DNA of 30,079 nt from a virus, in the IMG/VR virus record IMGVR_UViG_3300028025_002687, positions 1-30,079 of that record. One strand, 5' to 3'. Made by a program: the position numbers and the translations under genes. Shown in pieces: positions 14,396-23,144 of this stretch; positions within the stretch are counted from its first letter, which is position 1, and every line of letters begins with the position of its first letter. The notes under the pieces are model-generated. The model had not been told where the DNA came from. It searched no databases and worked only from the letters and a program-made list of their open reading frames with translations.

Positions 14396-16150
14396 TCAGA
14401 TAGATTTTAAGATTTTTATTACCCTCTCGTAGAGAGCCTTGTCTTTTTGGTATGCTTCGTAGTCTTTCTTGTCCATGAAGTCTCCCTCGATCGAGAAGCC
14501 TTTTAGTTCGCCAGCCTTGATTTTCTTCCAAGTTTCTGGATCTTGAACTCTCATCTTAACCATCCATGTGCCCACTGGAACGTCCATATTGTAGAGAGAG
14601 TTTGCTTTGTCCTCTTCGTTTTCCACGATCCAAGTTTCCATGACATAAGTTCCAGCATCGTCTTTTGCTTCGTGCTGAATGTTGGTGTCGTGATTTCTGG
14701 TTTCACGCATAAACTTTTCTGCCACCTTCTGGATCACCTCTTTGGAAAACTTAACGTAGTATGGAAGTTTAGTCTTTTCGTCTTTGCGAAGAATTTCCAA
14801 GTCGGGAATCATTGCCGGTCCAACGACGATCTGCTGGTCTTCCGAAGCAAAGTAGTAACCCATCTTCTGCTCGGAGTGTTTAGGATGTCCTTTAGGCAGT
14901 AGATCGTTGTCCTGATTGTAGTCTTTGTCGTAGCCCGATCTGTTGCCAGCCAGAATGTTTAGGAAAGAATTAACTCTTGCCATTGCCCACTGTGATCTCT
15001 GCATGCCTCTCTTGCCAGGAGTTCCGACTGAATAAGCACCAGCTCCTCTTCTCCATACTGCTTTCAACATTCCAAGAGTTGCTTTCTGGGACTCCTGTGG
15101 ATTCTTCTTGTTGTGCTCCTCAATCTTATCCTTTAGGGTGTTCTCCACTTCTTGAGAAACTTCGATCCCTCCTCTTGTTGTTTTGGTGTCTCCCGGTTCG
15201 TTCTTTGCTGAACCTGTTCTGCCTCTTTCTTCTTTAGGTATTCTTGCCAGAGGTCTATCTCCTGCAGCAAATGCTTCTGTCTGCAGTTCTGGGTGGTAGC
15301 CGAGATAAACCAACTTACCAGATTTGGTGATGGTTTCTCCGTCGACTCTTATTTCTGCAGGTTCTATGTTATCGGGTGTGTCGAACCAATACTCGACATT
15401 ATAGCCACCTTCGGGCATAAGTTCAACTATTAAACCTCTGTCGTAGTCTTCGTCTTCTGCTTGTAGAACAACTTTCTGCCCTCGGGGAAGTGGAATTCCC
15501 TGCAGTGCAAATTGGTCTTTCTTCTTTGGAATTTCGTCCACATAGGGAGGAAGAGTTCCTGTGTCGTAGGACATTTCCTCTTTGCGAATGGACTTTAGTT
15601 TTCTTTCTGCCCATTCTATCCCAGCGTCTCCGCCCCAGGCATCCCACATTAGCTTGCCGCAACCTTCACCATAGGGTGTATCTGAATTTTGTCTATGTCT
15701 TTGGAATGCCGACATGCGAGCAATGGTGTCTTCTGAAATGGGTTCACGATTTGCCAGTTGGTTTGCTCTTGCTTTGCCAGGTCCCATACCGCAGTCTCCC
15801 CAACCATTCTCTTCCGCCCAAGCAAGTGCACGCTTAGCTGCGTTGACTGCTGCCTCGGGATAGTCGGTGTAGGTCTCTGCAAATTCTTCTGCACTTTGTT
15901 TTTCTCTGTAGGTGCTGTAGCAGATTGCTGCAGCCTGATCTGTTTCATAACCTTCGTCTCCAACAAGCTTTGCTATGCAACGGGGGATGAATTCGTCTTC
16001 TGATTCTCCTGCTCCAGGTTCAACGAACTCTTCTCTTTTGAAAGCCATCCAAAGCTTTTCGATTGCAGGAATATCGACCAGTGAAATTGCAGAAACACCA
16101 GATGTATCGACGTCTTCTATAATTTCAAGTTCTATTACTTTTTTTTCCAT
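14396..16150 (-). CDS. XkdF-type prohead protease with a large internal insertion, 584 aa
   Basis: Residues 1-38 (DVDTSGVSAISLVDIPAIEK) and about 430-560 (YYFASEDQQIVVGPAMIPD through GFSIEGDFMD) match the XkdF family of phage head maturation proteases. Candidate residues are H487 or H493 and S553 in GFSIEG. Between them lie about 390 residues with other modules. The first (50-85) has FIPRCIAKL and AAAICYSTYREK. The second (99-190) has GPGKARANQLANREPIS, then ISEDTIARMSAF and a WGGDAG segment. The third (about 330-425) has TLGMLKAVWRRGAGAYSVG and SQWAMARVNSFL. The protease should mature the capsid and scaffold encoded next. The inserted modules are seen in other phage proteins but have no assigned role here. 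Confidence 0.8.
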   Translation of the reverse strand: MEKKVIELEIIEDVDTSGVSAISLVDIPAIEKLWMAFKREEFVEPGAGESEDEFIPRCIAKLVGDEGYETDQAAAICYSTYREKQSAEEFAETYTDYPEAAVNAAKRALAWAEENGWGDCGMGPGKARANQLANREPISEDTIARMSAFQRHRQNSDTPYGEGCGKLMWDAWGGDAGIEWAERKLKSIRKEEMSYDTGTLPPYVDEIPKKKDQFALQGIPLPRGQKVVLQAEDEDYDRGLIVELMPEGGYNVEYWFDTPDNIEPAEIRVDGETITKSGKLVYLGYHPELQTEAFAAGDRPLARIPKEERGRTGSAKNEPGDTKTTRGGIEVSQEVENTLKDKIEEHNKKNPQESQKATLGMLKAVWRRGAGAYSVGTPGKRGMQRSQWAMARVNSFLNILAGNRSGYDKDYNQDNDLLPKGHPKHSEQKMGYYFASEDQQIVVGPAMIPDLEILRKDEKTKLPYYVKFSKEVIQKVAEKFMRETRNHDTNIQHEAKDDAGTYVMETWIVENEEDKANSLYNMDVPVGTWMVKMRVQDPETWKKIKAGELKGFSIEGDFMDKKDYEAYQKDKALYERVIKILKSI

Positions 16151-16157
16151 ATAAGTG

Positions 16158-16184
16158 TAAGTATATTTTGTTTACAATCTGGCA
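16158..16184 (-). promoter_or_regulatory. Late-promoter-like element TTGCCA-N14-TATACTTA before protease
   Basis: TTGCCA, a 14-nt spacer and TATACTTA (16165-16158) precede the protease ATG by seven bases. The upstream half overlaps the end of the tape measure gene and differs from TGTCA at one base. Confidence 0.5.
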
Positions 16185-18409
16185 AGAGCATTTAGTCTTG
16201 CGTTTGCTTCTTGCTGAGAAGTCATGTCGGTCGCAACCACATAGGTCTTGACGATTGGCATCTGAGCCATCGGAACATCTGCTGCTCTGGTGTTGCCCAG
16301 AGAATTGATTGCTTCAAGAAGGGGCATGAAGTTTGCTGTTGCTCTGCGGTTGACAACAAATTCACCTCCCTCAAGTTCTCCCATTGTGGTTCTGATACCC
16401 CCCAGGTCATGAGAAGGTCCACCAAGTAATCCACCTTCTGCGTAGGTAGACGGTGTTGATTTAGCACTGTCGGAAGATGTAGAAGAACCTGCTGTAGAAA
16501 CATATTGAGTTTGTTGGATTGCAGCCAACTGGATTGCTGTAGTTGCTGCAGAAAGAGCCAAGAATAGACCAGCAAGTGGAGGTCCACCGATTGCCATTCC
16601 TTTTTCGAATGCAGAAATACCTGCAGAAATACCTGAGATGACTGCTCCTGCATATTGGTAAGCTTTGTTCTTCTCAAAGTATTCTTTTCTGATCTTTTCT
16701 TCTTCTTCCTTGTTGCCTTTTGCTTCCGCAAGTTCTTTAGACATTCTGGCAGAAGATAATTGCTGAAGTCCGGTATTGAGGGAAGCAGCAGTTTGAAGGG
16801 CGAAGTCGACTGCTTCTCTCCTGTTTTCTTTTTCTTCCTCCGAATCTTTTTCTCTAATTTCTCTCTTCTTTCTGGCAATCTCGAGTTCTATGTTGACTGT
16901 GTCTTCACCAGCCTTCTCTGCTGCCTTTAACTGATCCTGAAGACGATTTAGTTCATTTTGTTCTTGAGCATCCTGTAATTCATTTTTGGACAGATTAGAA
17001 TCCAAGAGAGAAACTTCTTCATACTTGTAGTGGTCGTCGATGATGTTCTTGGTTCTCTCATACTTCTTCTGTTCTCTCTGCACCAGAATTTCAGCATACT
17101 CTTGAGCCTGTCTCTTGAGATCTTCGTTCTTCTTTTTCTGAATGTCAAATTCCAGCTTTGCAGTTTCTGCAGTTTGTCTTAGAATAACAACGTCAAGTTC
17201 TGCATTCAAGGCTTTCTTTTCTTTTACCTCTTCTGCAGTCAAGGCTCTCTTTTCTTTGGAAGCCTTTTCTTCGATGGCAACGGACTTTAAGATCAGTTCT
17301 CCCCTTTCGTTTAGCTGGTCGAACTCCAGCTTCAATCTGTTTCTATCGTCTTCAGAAAGCTTGGTGTCAAGCAGAGCAATCTGCTGATAAGTCTTGGTTT
17401 GTCTATCGTAGGATTCCTGAGTTAATCTCTTAGCAGTTTCGTTTGCTTCTTTTAGAATTCTTGTTCTTTCGTCCGACTTCTTTTTGAAATCATCAGTGAT
17501 TGCTTTCTGAGCGTTGATTGCATCGACTTTATTCTGTGTGTTTAGATTGTCGATGGTTGCATCGTTCTTTCTGGCAACTTCTCTGTAAGAATCTCCAGCT
17601 TTTTTGTAGGCTTCGTCGGTTTCTTTTAGTCCTTTGACTGTTGCCTTGAAGTTTGCATAAGCATCTGAACTTTCTTGTTTTAGCAGTGCGATGATTTTTT
17701 CTCTGCCTGCAATCTCAATGTTCGCAAGTTCTTGAGCAGATGCTCCTCTTGCCTGGGCTTGGGCAATGGAGATCTTAGTTGCATTTTCATAATCTCTGGT
17801 GTATTCTCCAACCAAGAAGTTTGTGTATTCCAGTTGGCCGTTATACTTTCTCTGAGCAGCATCGAGTTCTTCTGTAGATTTAGTTGCTCCACCTATTGCT
17901 GCACTGATGTCGTCCCAATAAGCTATAATGCTTCCAAGTGCAACCACCAGAAGACCAATCCCTGTAGAACCGATTGCAGCCTTAATGGAGTTGAATGCGT
18001 TGACAGCAACGCCCTTCAACTGGGTGAATGCTCGACCTAAGTCTTCGAGTTGTGCAAGTCCTTGAGATAGAGCAAGAGCAGATTGAACTCTGACCAGTGT
18101 TTTCTGTAGATCCTTAGATTCTGCACCAACAAGTCCCATTGCTCCCTGGATTGCTGCAAAACCTCCCGCAACACCCGAGATTGCCTTACCAACTGCTTGG
18201 AATTGTCCTGCTCCTGTAAATGCACTGACTGCGTCTCTCGCATCGTCTATTTGATCTTTCAGTTCTGCCGCCCTTAGTGCTGCACTCTGAACTTGCTGAG
18301 AAGTGGAACCAAATTGCTGGGTCAGCATCTGGACTTCTTGATTTGCCTCCCTTAGTTGGGCACGAAGGTTGGTAAACCCAGAGACTTCTAAAACTATTTC
18401 TTCTGCCAT
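16172..18409 (-). CDS. Tail tape measure protein, 745 aa
   Basis: The N-terminus is a long amphipathic helix region (NLRAQLREANQEVQMLTQQF). A hydrophobic segment follows near 150-165 (GIGLLVVALGSIIAYW), then about 400 residues of Lys/Glu-rich coiled coil. A second hydrophobic region (about 590-635) precedes a C-terminal GGLLGGPSHDLGGI and GELEGGEFVVNRRATANF segment, typical of tape measure proteins. It sets tail length: at the usual ~0.15 nm per residue, 745 residues suggest a tail near 110 nm, hence a siphovirus. It is encoded after the tail-tip genes rather than before them, which is unusual. Confidence 0.88.
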   Translation of the reverse strand: MAEEIVLEVSGFTNLRAQLREANQEVQMLTQQFGSTSQQVQSAALRAAELKDQIDDARDAVSAFTGAGQFQAVGKAISGVAGGFAAIQGAMGLVGAESKDLQKTLVRVQSALALSQGLAQLEDLGRAFTQLKGVAVNAFNSIKAAIGSTGIGLLVVALGSIIAYWDDISAAIGGATKSTEELDAAQRKYNGQLEYTNFLVGEYTRDYENATKISIAQAQARGASAQELANIEIAGREKIIALLKQESSDAYANFKATVKGLKETDEAYKKAGDSYREVARKNDATIDNLNTQNKVDAINAQKAITDDFKKKSDERTRILKEANETAKRLTQESYDRQTKTYQQIALLDTKLSEDDRNRLKLEFDQLNERGELILKSVAIEEKASKEKRALTAEEVKEKKALNAELDVVILRQTAETAKLEFDIQKKKNEDLKRQAQEYAEILVQREQKKYERTKNIIDDHYKYEEVSLLDSNLSKNELQDAQEQNELNRLQDQLKAAEKAGEDTVNIELEIARKKREIREKDSEEEKENRREAVDFALQTAASLNTGLQQLSSARMSKELAEAKGNKEEEEKIRKEYFEKNKAYQYAGAVISGISAGISAFEKGMAIGGPPLAGLFLALSAATTAIQLAAIQQTQYVSTAGSSTSSDSAKSTPSTYAEGGLLGGPSHDLGGIRTTMGELEGGEFVVNRRATANFMPLLEAINSLGNTRAADVPMAQMPIVKTYVVATDMTSQQEANARLNALARL

Positions 18410-18412
18410 TTG

Positions 18413-21202
18413 TTAGTATGTGATGTTGATGTATGCTGTGTAAGTATCGGAAGTGTTGATAACTGCCGGAAAGATTGCTGAAATTGGCTGGTAAGTTCCT
18501 GATCTGGAAGCTGTTGCTCCAGTCAGTCCGTTCGTTGCCAGAGAAATTTCTTGTGAAGCACAGGTTGCTCCTGGTGCTATATCTGAAGTTAGTTCCAACT
18601 TGATGCCAAAGCCAGCAGGAAGATTGGGCCATTCAACTTGGAAGTTGTTGTTTCCCTCCACCGTGTAGTTGTTGATTGGAATGTAAGTTCCTCCTGTTCC
18701 TCCAGTTGATCCAGATAGAATAACTGTTGTGAATGGAGATGGAACCCTTCCAACTGTATTGTCAGTTACTATCGTCATAACCAGATTGCCTCCCGTTGTT
18801 CCACAAGAGCCAAGATCTGACACGGTCCAACCTGATGGCAATGGATTTATCAAAGGATATAAAGCACATATTTCTTGTCCGCAAGCCAAAGGTCCAAGGG
18901 TAATTGATCTTAGATTGCTGTCGCAGTCCACATAAGTGTAGGTTGTTGCAGGATCTGTAATTGGATTGTTGTTGCAAAGTCCAAGAGTTCGACAGGAAGT
19001 TCCTGCTGTTGCTCCTGTTGCAGCCAAAGGAATTGGTCCTGGGATAGCCACAGCGGGAACTTTTACTAAGTCAACTCTGACCAAAGCAGTTTCACCAAGA
19101 GCATAATCTGCTATCTTCTGAATGAAATACCAGGTGTCCTTAATCCAGATGCGATCGTTAAAAGAAAGTTCTAAAATGTCTGCTGGATCTAATCTTAGTG
19201 TTAAGGAAACTTTTCTGTTGTAGGGGTCGTAGAGCCAGTCCACATATTCGTCCCAGTAGACTGTGTATAAATCTTGAGATGTGTTGTCCACTAAGGTGGA
19301 ATCTGCCGACCAAGGTTGTTCTTTAGACAAGAAGTTTAGATTCACTGTGGAAAACAAATTTGGAGGCCAAGATGAATATGGAGAAATTAACGGATAAGAG
19401 TTCTGGGCCTGTCCAGTTCCTGAACCAGAAACACCGTTAAATAGATACCATGGGATTGGGTTAGATTGTAAGCCGTTGTAGTGATACAGTCTTGGTCTTG
19501 GAACTATAGGTTCTATCCTTGCAGAGTTGGGTTGATCCTGATTGCCCGGTTGAAGTCTTCCCAGAGTTGGAAACACCCAGTTCGGATAGGAAGTTCCTTT
19601 GGACGGAATAGATTGCAGAGGATTAGCTCCGAACTGCACGTCGATCGGCTGTTCGTCTCTGATGAGTTTGATCCCTGAATCGAACTGACGATACCAGTAG
19701 TCGGCTTTGTTCTGCTCTTGATATTGTTTGTTCAACCAATCTTCGTCGTCCTGTGCGCCGAACTTTAGAATTCTCTGTTGCTCAGCAAAGACGGGCGAAG
19801 ACTGTAAATCCGCAGAACCGTCGTAAAGTCTTGTCCAATCTCTAATGTCTCCTGCTTGAACCCAGTCAATCCAAGGTTCGATAAGGAAAGTCTTCTGAAC
19901 AACTTTAGATGGTTCGAACACCAGATTGAACATGCGAACCAGAGATCTAATAAAGTCTATCTTCTTGAGGATTGTTTCGTCCGGCAGGAAAGAAGACACA
20001 ACGACCTGATTTGGTCCGCTGATACAGTTAAACGCAGAATCAAAGAAGACTGTGGCAGAATCTCCGAACGACATGTTTTCTATTCTGACATCGACCGTGT
20101 CCCCTTTGTTTAGTGAGATAGAACCAGAAGTCCAGTTCCAGTCTCTCTCGGTAACACCATAGGTTGTAAGAACTCCAGAATCGTAAACCAAGATGTCGTT
20201 GATGTATGCCTTGACCCTGAATGCAGCCTTTGGTCTGTTAATTTCAGACTGAGCCTTTCCCACAGCCACAAATTCATAGGAACCGTTTGCCGGTGCAGTC
20301 CATACGTGAGTTGTTGTGTTAAATGCCTGGTCGAAGTTGTTGAACGTTGTTCTAAACGGGATGATCTCGGTTGTTCCAAGATTGACCGTAAATGCATCTG
20401 CAGTTACTTGACAAGTTCCAGATGGATTTAGAAAGTAGGGTCTTGCCACAGAATCCGACACAAAGTAGAGAGACTGGAAATAGTCAGATTCTAAAAATGC
20501 AGATGTGTATGTGTAGCCAGCGTCGGACAGAATTTTATCCAACAGCCACTTAACCCTGATTGCAGGTTTCATCTGCTCCATCCTGATTGCCGAAGTTGCA
20601 CCTGCAGTGAAAGACTTGACGTAAGAATGGGAGAGAGTAGACTGCAGAGGAATGCCTTCGTTAGGACCTGTTCCGTAGGTGTAGCCCCACTCGCACAAAG
20701 GGTATAGAATGTTTCCATCCAGAAGACCTGCAGTTGCTCCTCCTGTTGCCGCCCATGATGCTGTTACATTCGCATAGGACAGCACGTGATTTAGCTCAGA
20801 TGCGTCGATGGTATTCATTCCATCTTCCCCGATGGAGGTAGAGAGATTTGAAGTGTCCCCCAGGAAGTAAACGTCATACTCTATGGACTTTGTCTGATCG
20901 TTGGTAACAACGGACTGCAGATTTAGATTACCAAAAGAGAACAAAGTTCCATCAGAAAGAATCCAAGCCTGTGCTGCTGCAGCCGGGTTGAACGTGCTCC
21001 CGTTGACCGAGTAGACGTCTTGGAAGAACTGGGTGTTCGGTCCAATGCCCGGAAGTCTAAATGTTTGCGAGAAGAAAGAAGATGGGGTGAACGGATTTAT
21101 CTCCGCCACTGAAAGATTCATCTTCACTGGAGAATCATCTGACAGTTGCAGAAGAACTGTTTCCCCCTGTGGGTTGACTGCGTAGAGTTGGACTTTGGAC
21201 AT
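18413..21202 (-). CDS. Large tail-tip/baseplate protein, 929 aa
   Basis: The ATG at 21202 (MSKVQLYAVNPQGETVLLQL) is preferred to the upstream option at 21250, because it follows the previous stop by one base (TAATATG). The N-terminal third has features of large Bacteroidota-phage tail proteins: SSFFSQTFRLPGIGPNTQFF, then FNPAAAAQAWILSDGTLFSF, then YDVYFLGDTSNLSTSIGEDG and HVLSYANVTASW. Beta-sandwich-like domains follow, and the C-terminus has Gly/Thr-rich strands. No hydrolase motif was found. It probably forms part of the tail tip; the exact part cannot be named from sequence alone. Confidence 0.65.
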   Translation of the reverse strand: MSKVQLYAVNPQGETVLLQLSDDSPVKMNLSVAEINPFTPSSFFSQTFRLPGIGPNTQFFQDVYSVNGSTFNPAAAAQAWILSDGTLFSFGNLNLQSVVTNDQTKSIEYDVYFLGDTSNLSTSIGEDGMNTIDASELNHVLSYANVTASWAATGGATAGLLDGNILYPLCEWGYTYGTGPNEGIPLQSTLSHSYVKSFTAGATSAIRMEQMKPAIRVKWLLDKILSDAGYTYTSAFLESDYFQSLYFVSDSVARPYFLNPSGTCQVTADAFTVNLGTTEIIPFRTTFNNFDQAFNTTTHVWTAPANGSYEFVAVGKAQSEINRPKAAFRVKAYINDILVYDSGVLTTYGVTERDWNWTSGSISLNKGDTVDVRIENMSFGDSATVFFDSAFNCISGPNQVVVSSFLPDETILKKIDFIRSLVRMFNLVFEPSKVVQKTFLIEPWIDWVQAGDIRDWTRLYDGSADLQSSPVFAEQQRILKFGAQDDEDWLNKQYQEQNKADYWYRQFDSGIKLIRDEQPIDVQFGANPLQSIPSKGTSYPNWVFPTLGRLQPGNQDQPNSARIEPIVPRPRLYHYNGLQSNPIPWYLFNGVSGSGTGQAQNSYPLISPYSSWPPNLFSTVNLNFLSKEQPWSADSTLVDNTSQDLYTVYWDEYVDWLYDPYNRKVSLTLRLDPADILELSFNDRIWIKDTWYFIQKIADYALGETALVRVDLVKVPAVAIPGPIPLAATGATAGTSCRTLGLCNNNPITDPATTYTYVDCDSNLRSITLGPLACGQEICALYPLINPLPSGWTVSDLGSCGTTGGNLVMTIVTDNTVGRVPSPFTTVILSGSTGGTGGTYIPINNYTVEGNNNFQVEWPNLPAGFGIKLELTSDIAPGATCASQEISLATNGLTGATASRSGTYQPISAIFPAVINTSDTYTAYINITY

Positions 21203-21203
21203 A

Positions 21204-23144
21204 TTAGTAGCTTTGGGTATTTGCTGGTAGAGACTCCACGAAGGAGACAAAGTATTGGAAGAGGTTCTCCCTGCGGATGGTCTGAACTGCGTATTCTGCG
21301 TCCTGGATTACAACAGCCACCGGTTGGGTTCTGCCAGGCAGATAAGCTATCACAGATGGAGAAGCGAACATGTCTCTCAACCAAGCCGACTGTGCTTCAG
21401 TCAACCAGTCAGTCGAAGCAGTCCAAGTGTTGGTTAGATCTGTCTTAAACACTGTTGTTCCGAATCGTGCAGGCTGGTTGTCCTTCACACTGTAAGAAGC
21501 TGCGGACCAGTAACCAGGAAGTTTATAGAGGGTAGATCTGCTTGCTTGTTGCACGAAGGTGTTTCTCTTGATGAACGTAAACCAATCTCTGCCGCCCAGT
21601 GGGTTTATCCAAGTAAACCTGATTGGTTCAAAGCCCCAACAGTTTGTGTCGTCTATGTTTAGACAGATAGTTTCTGAAGTTGCTGTCGCCCCCAAAGTGC
21701 AAGTTCCATATGTGTCGTATGGGTAAAGTGCTAAGCACATCTTGTTGAAAGGTGCTGTTAGAGTTTGGGTTATGTCCCACTTGTTGATACAGTCGGCGTT
21801 GGTAAAGGTTGGATAACCGGTTGGTCCAATCAAAACTTCGTTATACTGGGTGGGAGCAGTAACTTGGAAGCGAAGACCAAGTGCATAGTATTGTTTTGTG
21901 GTTGTGCCCGTGAACGTAAAGTAGGTGAAGTTGGTTGGCTGTTCCGAAGTTGTAAAGTCTCCAATCTTCTCCCAGTTTGCCCCAGTAGTCAAAGTTGTTG
22001 AAGTTGTTCCCCAAAGTTGTAGGGTTGGATAATCAGAACCCCAAGGACTTGAAGAACCTAATTCGATTGACAAAGAAGCACCAGTTGCTGCAACCATCGC
22101 CTTGTAGACAATCTCGGTAGATCCCGTAGATCCAGAAATTGGTTGACTGGTCAGCCAAGTGTCATCGTTGGAGCCAATGCTGATCCCTGAAACTGGTGGG
22201 GTAAGTCCAGAAGAAATCTGACTTGAGAACACATCAGCAGTTGGAGAGTAGTAGCCGAACGCCCAAGTGCTATTTGGCCAGATGTCGTCTTTGGTTCTGG
22301 TGTAAGTAAAAGTTTGTCCAGGATTTATCTTGAAGGACTCCAAGTAGTTCTGTGGTCCTGAAGCTCCCGTCGCAGAAGGTGCAACGGAACAAGATGGCCA
22401 GATTCCTCCATTAGCCACCGTGTTAAAGAATGTAGCAGAACCAATCGAAGTGTTGTTGTTGTAGAAAGACACCTTCATCGCATAAGGATAGGTCTGTGGA
22501 CCTGTTGCTGGCTCAAAGTTTCTGTTCAACCAAGTTAACGTGAAGTCTTCGTCGGATCTGATGGACTGTGGAGAATCTGGACAGTTAGTTAGAAACTTTC
22601 CGCCCGTGTCGTTGACTTGTCCAAGTGCCATCTCATAATCTAAGACTCCTTCTCCACCAAGAGCAATCCAGTTGTAGTATTCTTCAGGAGACTGAGCTGC
22701 CGCCCAAGATGCAACAGGGGTTGTGTTGTTCGGTGCAGGTCTGAAGTTTCCATCTGCGTAAAGACCATATGCTGGTTCTCCGACCAACCCTGAACCGTTG
22801 TAGATCACAGGATTTCCTGTGGGAGTTGTAGCATATTCTTCACCAGCCAGAATGTAGACGTTGGTCGCCAGATAATCTCCTGTGTAGAACGGGGTGTCCG
22901 AGAGCATCGGAAGGTTCAGTGGGATTTCCAACTCTGCCGCCACCAGTGCGTTGACGTCGATTAGACCTTTGCCTTCTGGATTGGGTGGAACTTTGAAACG
23001 CACTTTGGTCTTCCCGTAGACGTAAACGTCGAAGACATACCTAAACTTGTATTCGGTAGTCTTGTCCGACTCGATCATCCAGATGATTGGATTGTATGCT
23101 GCCGACCAGATTGGTGGTGATTGGAGGGTATTGGTGATTGCCAT
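21204..23144 (-). CDS. Tail-tip/distal tail protein, 646 aa
   Basis: The N-terminus (NTLQSPPIWSAAYNPIIWMI, then YKFRYVFDVYVYGKTKVRFK) and the C-terminal block (FEPIRFTWINPLGGRDWFTF, then WLTEAQSAWLRDMFASPSVI and LFQYFVSFVESL) fit a tail protein type common in Bacteroidota siphophages. The middle is Ig-like and Ser/Thr/Gly-rich. The C-terminal part resembles distal-tail-like domains by its pattern of a strand, a WL-containing helix and a V-Y-LP strand. The ATG overlaps the stop codon of the -1 frame of the upstream gene as TAATG, supporting that frame's reality. No enzymatic motif is seen. Confidence 0.65.
   Translation of the reverse strand: MAITNTLQSPPIWSAAYNPIIWMIESDKTTEYKFRYVFDVYVYGKTKVRFKVPPNPEGKGLIDVNALVAAELEIPLNLPMLSDTPFYTGDYLATNVYILAGEEYATTPTGNPVIYNGSGLVGEPAYGLYADGNFRPAPNNTTPVASWAAAQSPEEYYNWIALGGEGVLDYEMALGQVNDTGGKFLTNCPDSPQSIRSDEDFTLTWLNRNFEPATGPQTYPYAMKVSFYNNNTSIGSATFFNTVANGGIWPSCSVAPSATGASGPQNYLESFKINPGQTFTYTRTKDDIWPNSTWAFGYYSPTADVFSSQISSGLTPPVSGISIGSNDDTWLTSQPISGSTGSTEIVYKAMVAATGASLSIELGSSSPWGSDYPTLQLWGTTSTTLTTGANWEKIGDFTTSEQPTNFTYFTFTGTTTKQYYALGLRFQVTAPTQYNEVLIGPTGYPTFTNADCINKWDITQTLTAPFNKMCLALYPYDTYGTCTLGATATSETICLNIDDTNCWGFEPIRFTWINPLGGRDWFTFIKRNTFVQQASRSTLYKLPGYWSAASYSVKDNQPARFGTTVFKTDLTNTWTASTDWLTEAQSAWLRDMFASPSVIAYLPGRTQPVAVVIQDAEYAVQTIRRENLFQYFVSFVESLPANTQSY

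Noticed and set aside
16222-16878. 218-codon frame inside the tape measure gene
   Set aside because: Same-strand shadow in another frame; Lys/Ser/Leu-rich composition without motif, while the tape measure frame is clear.
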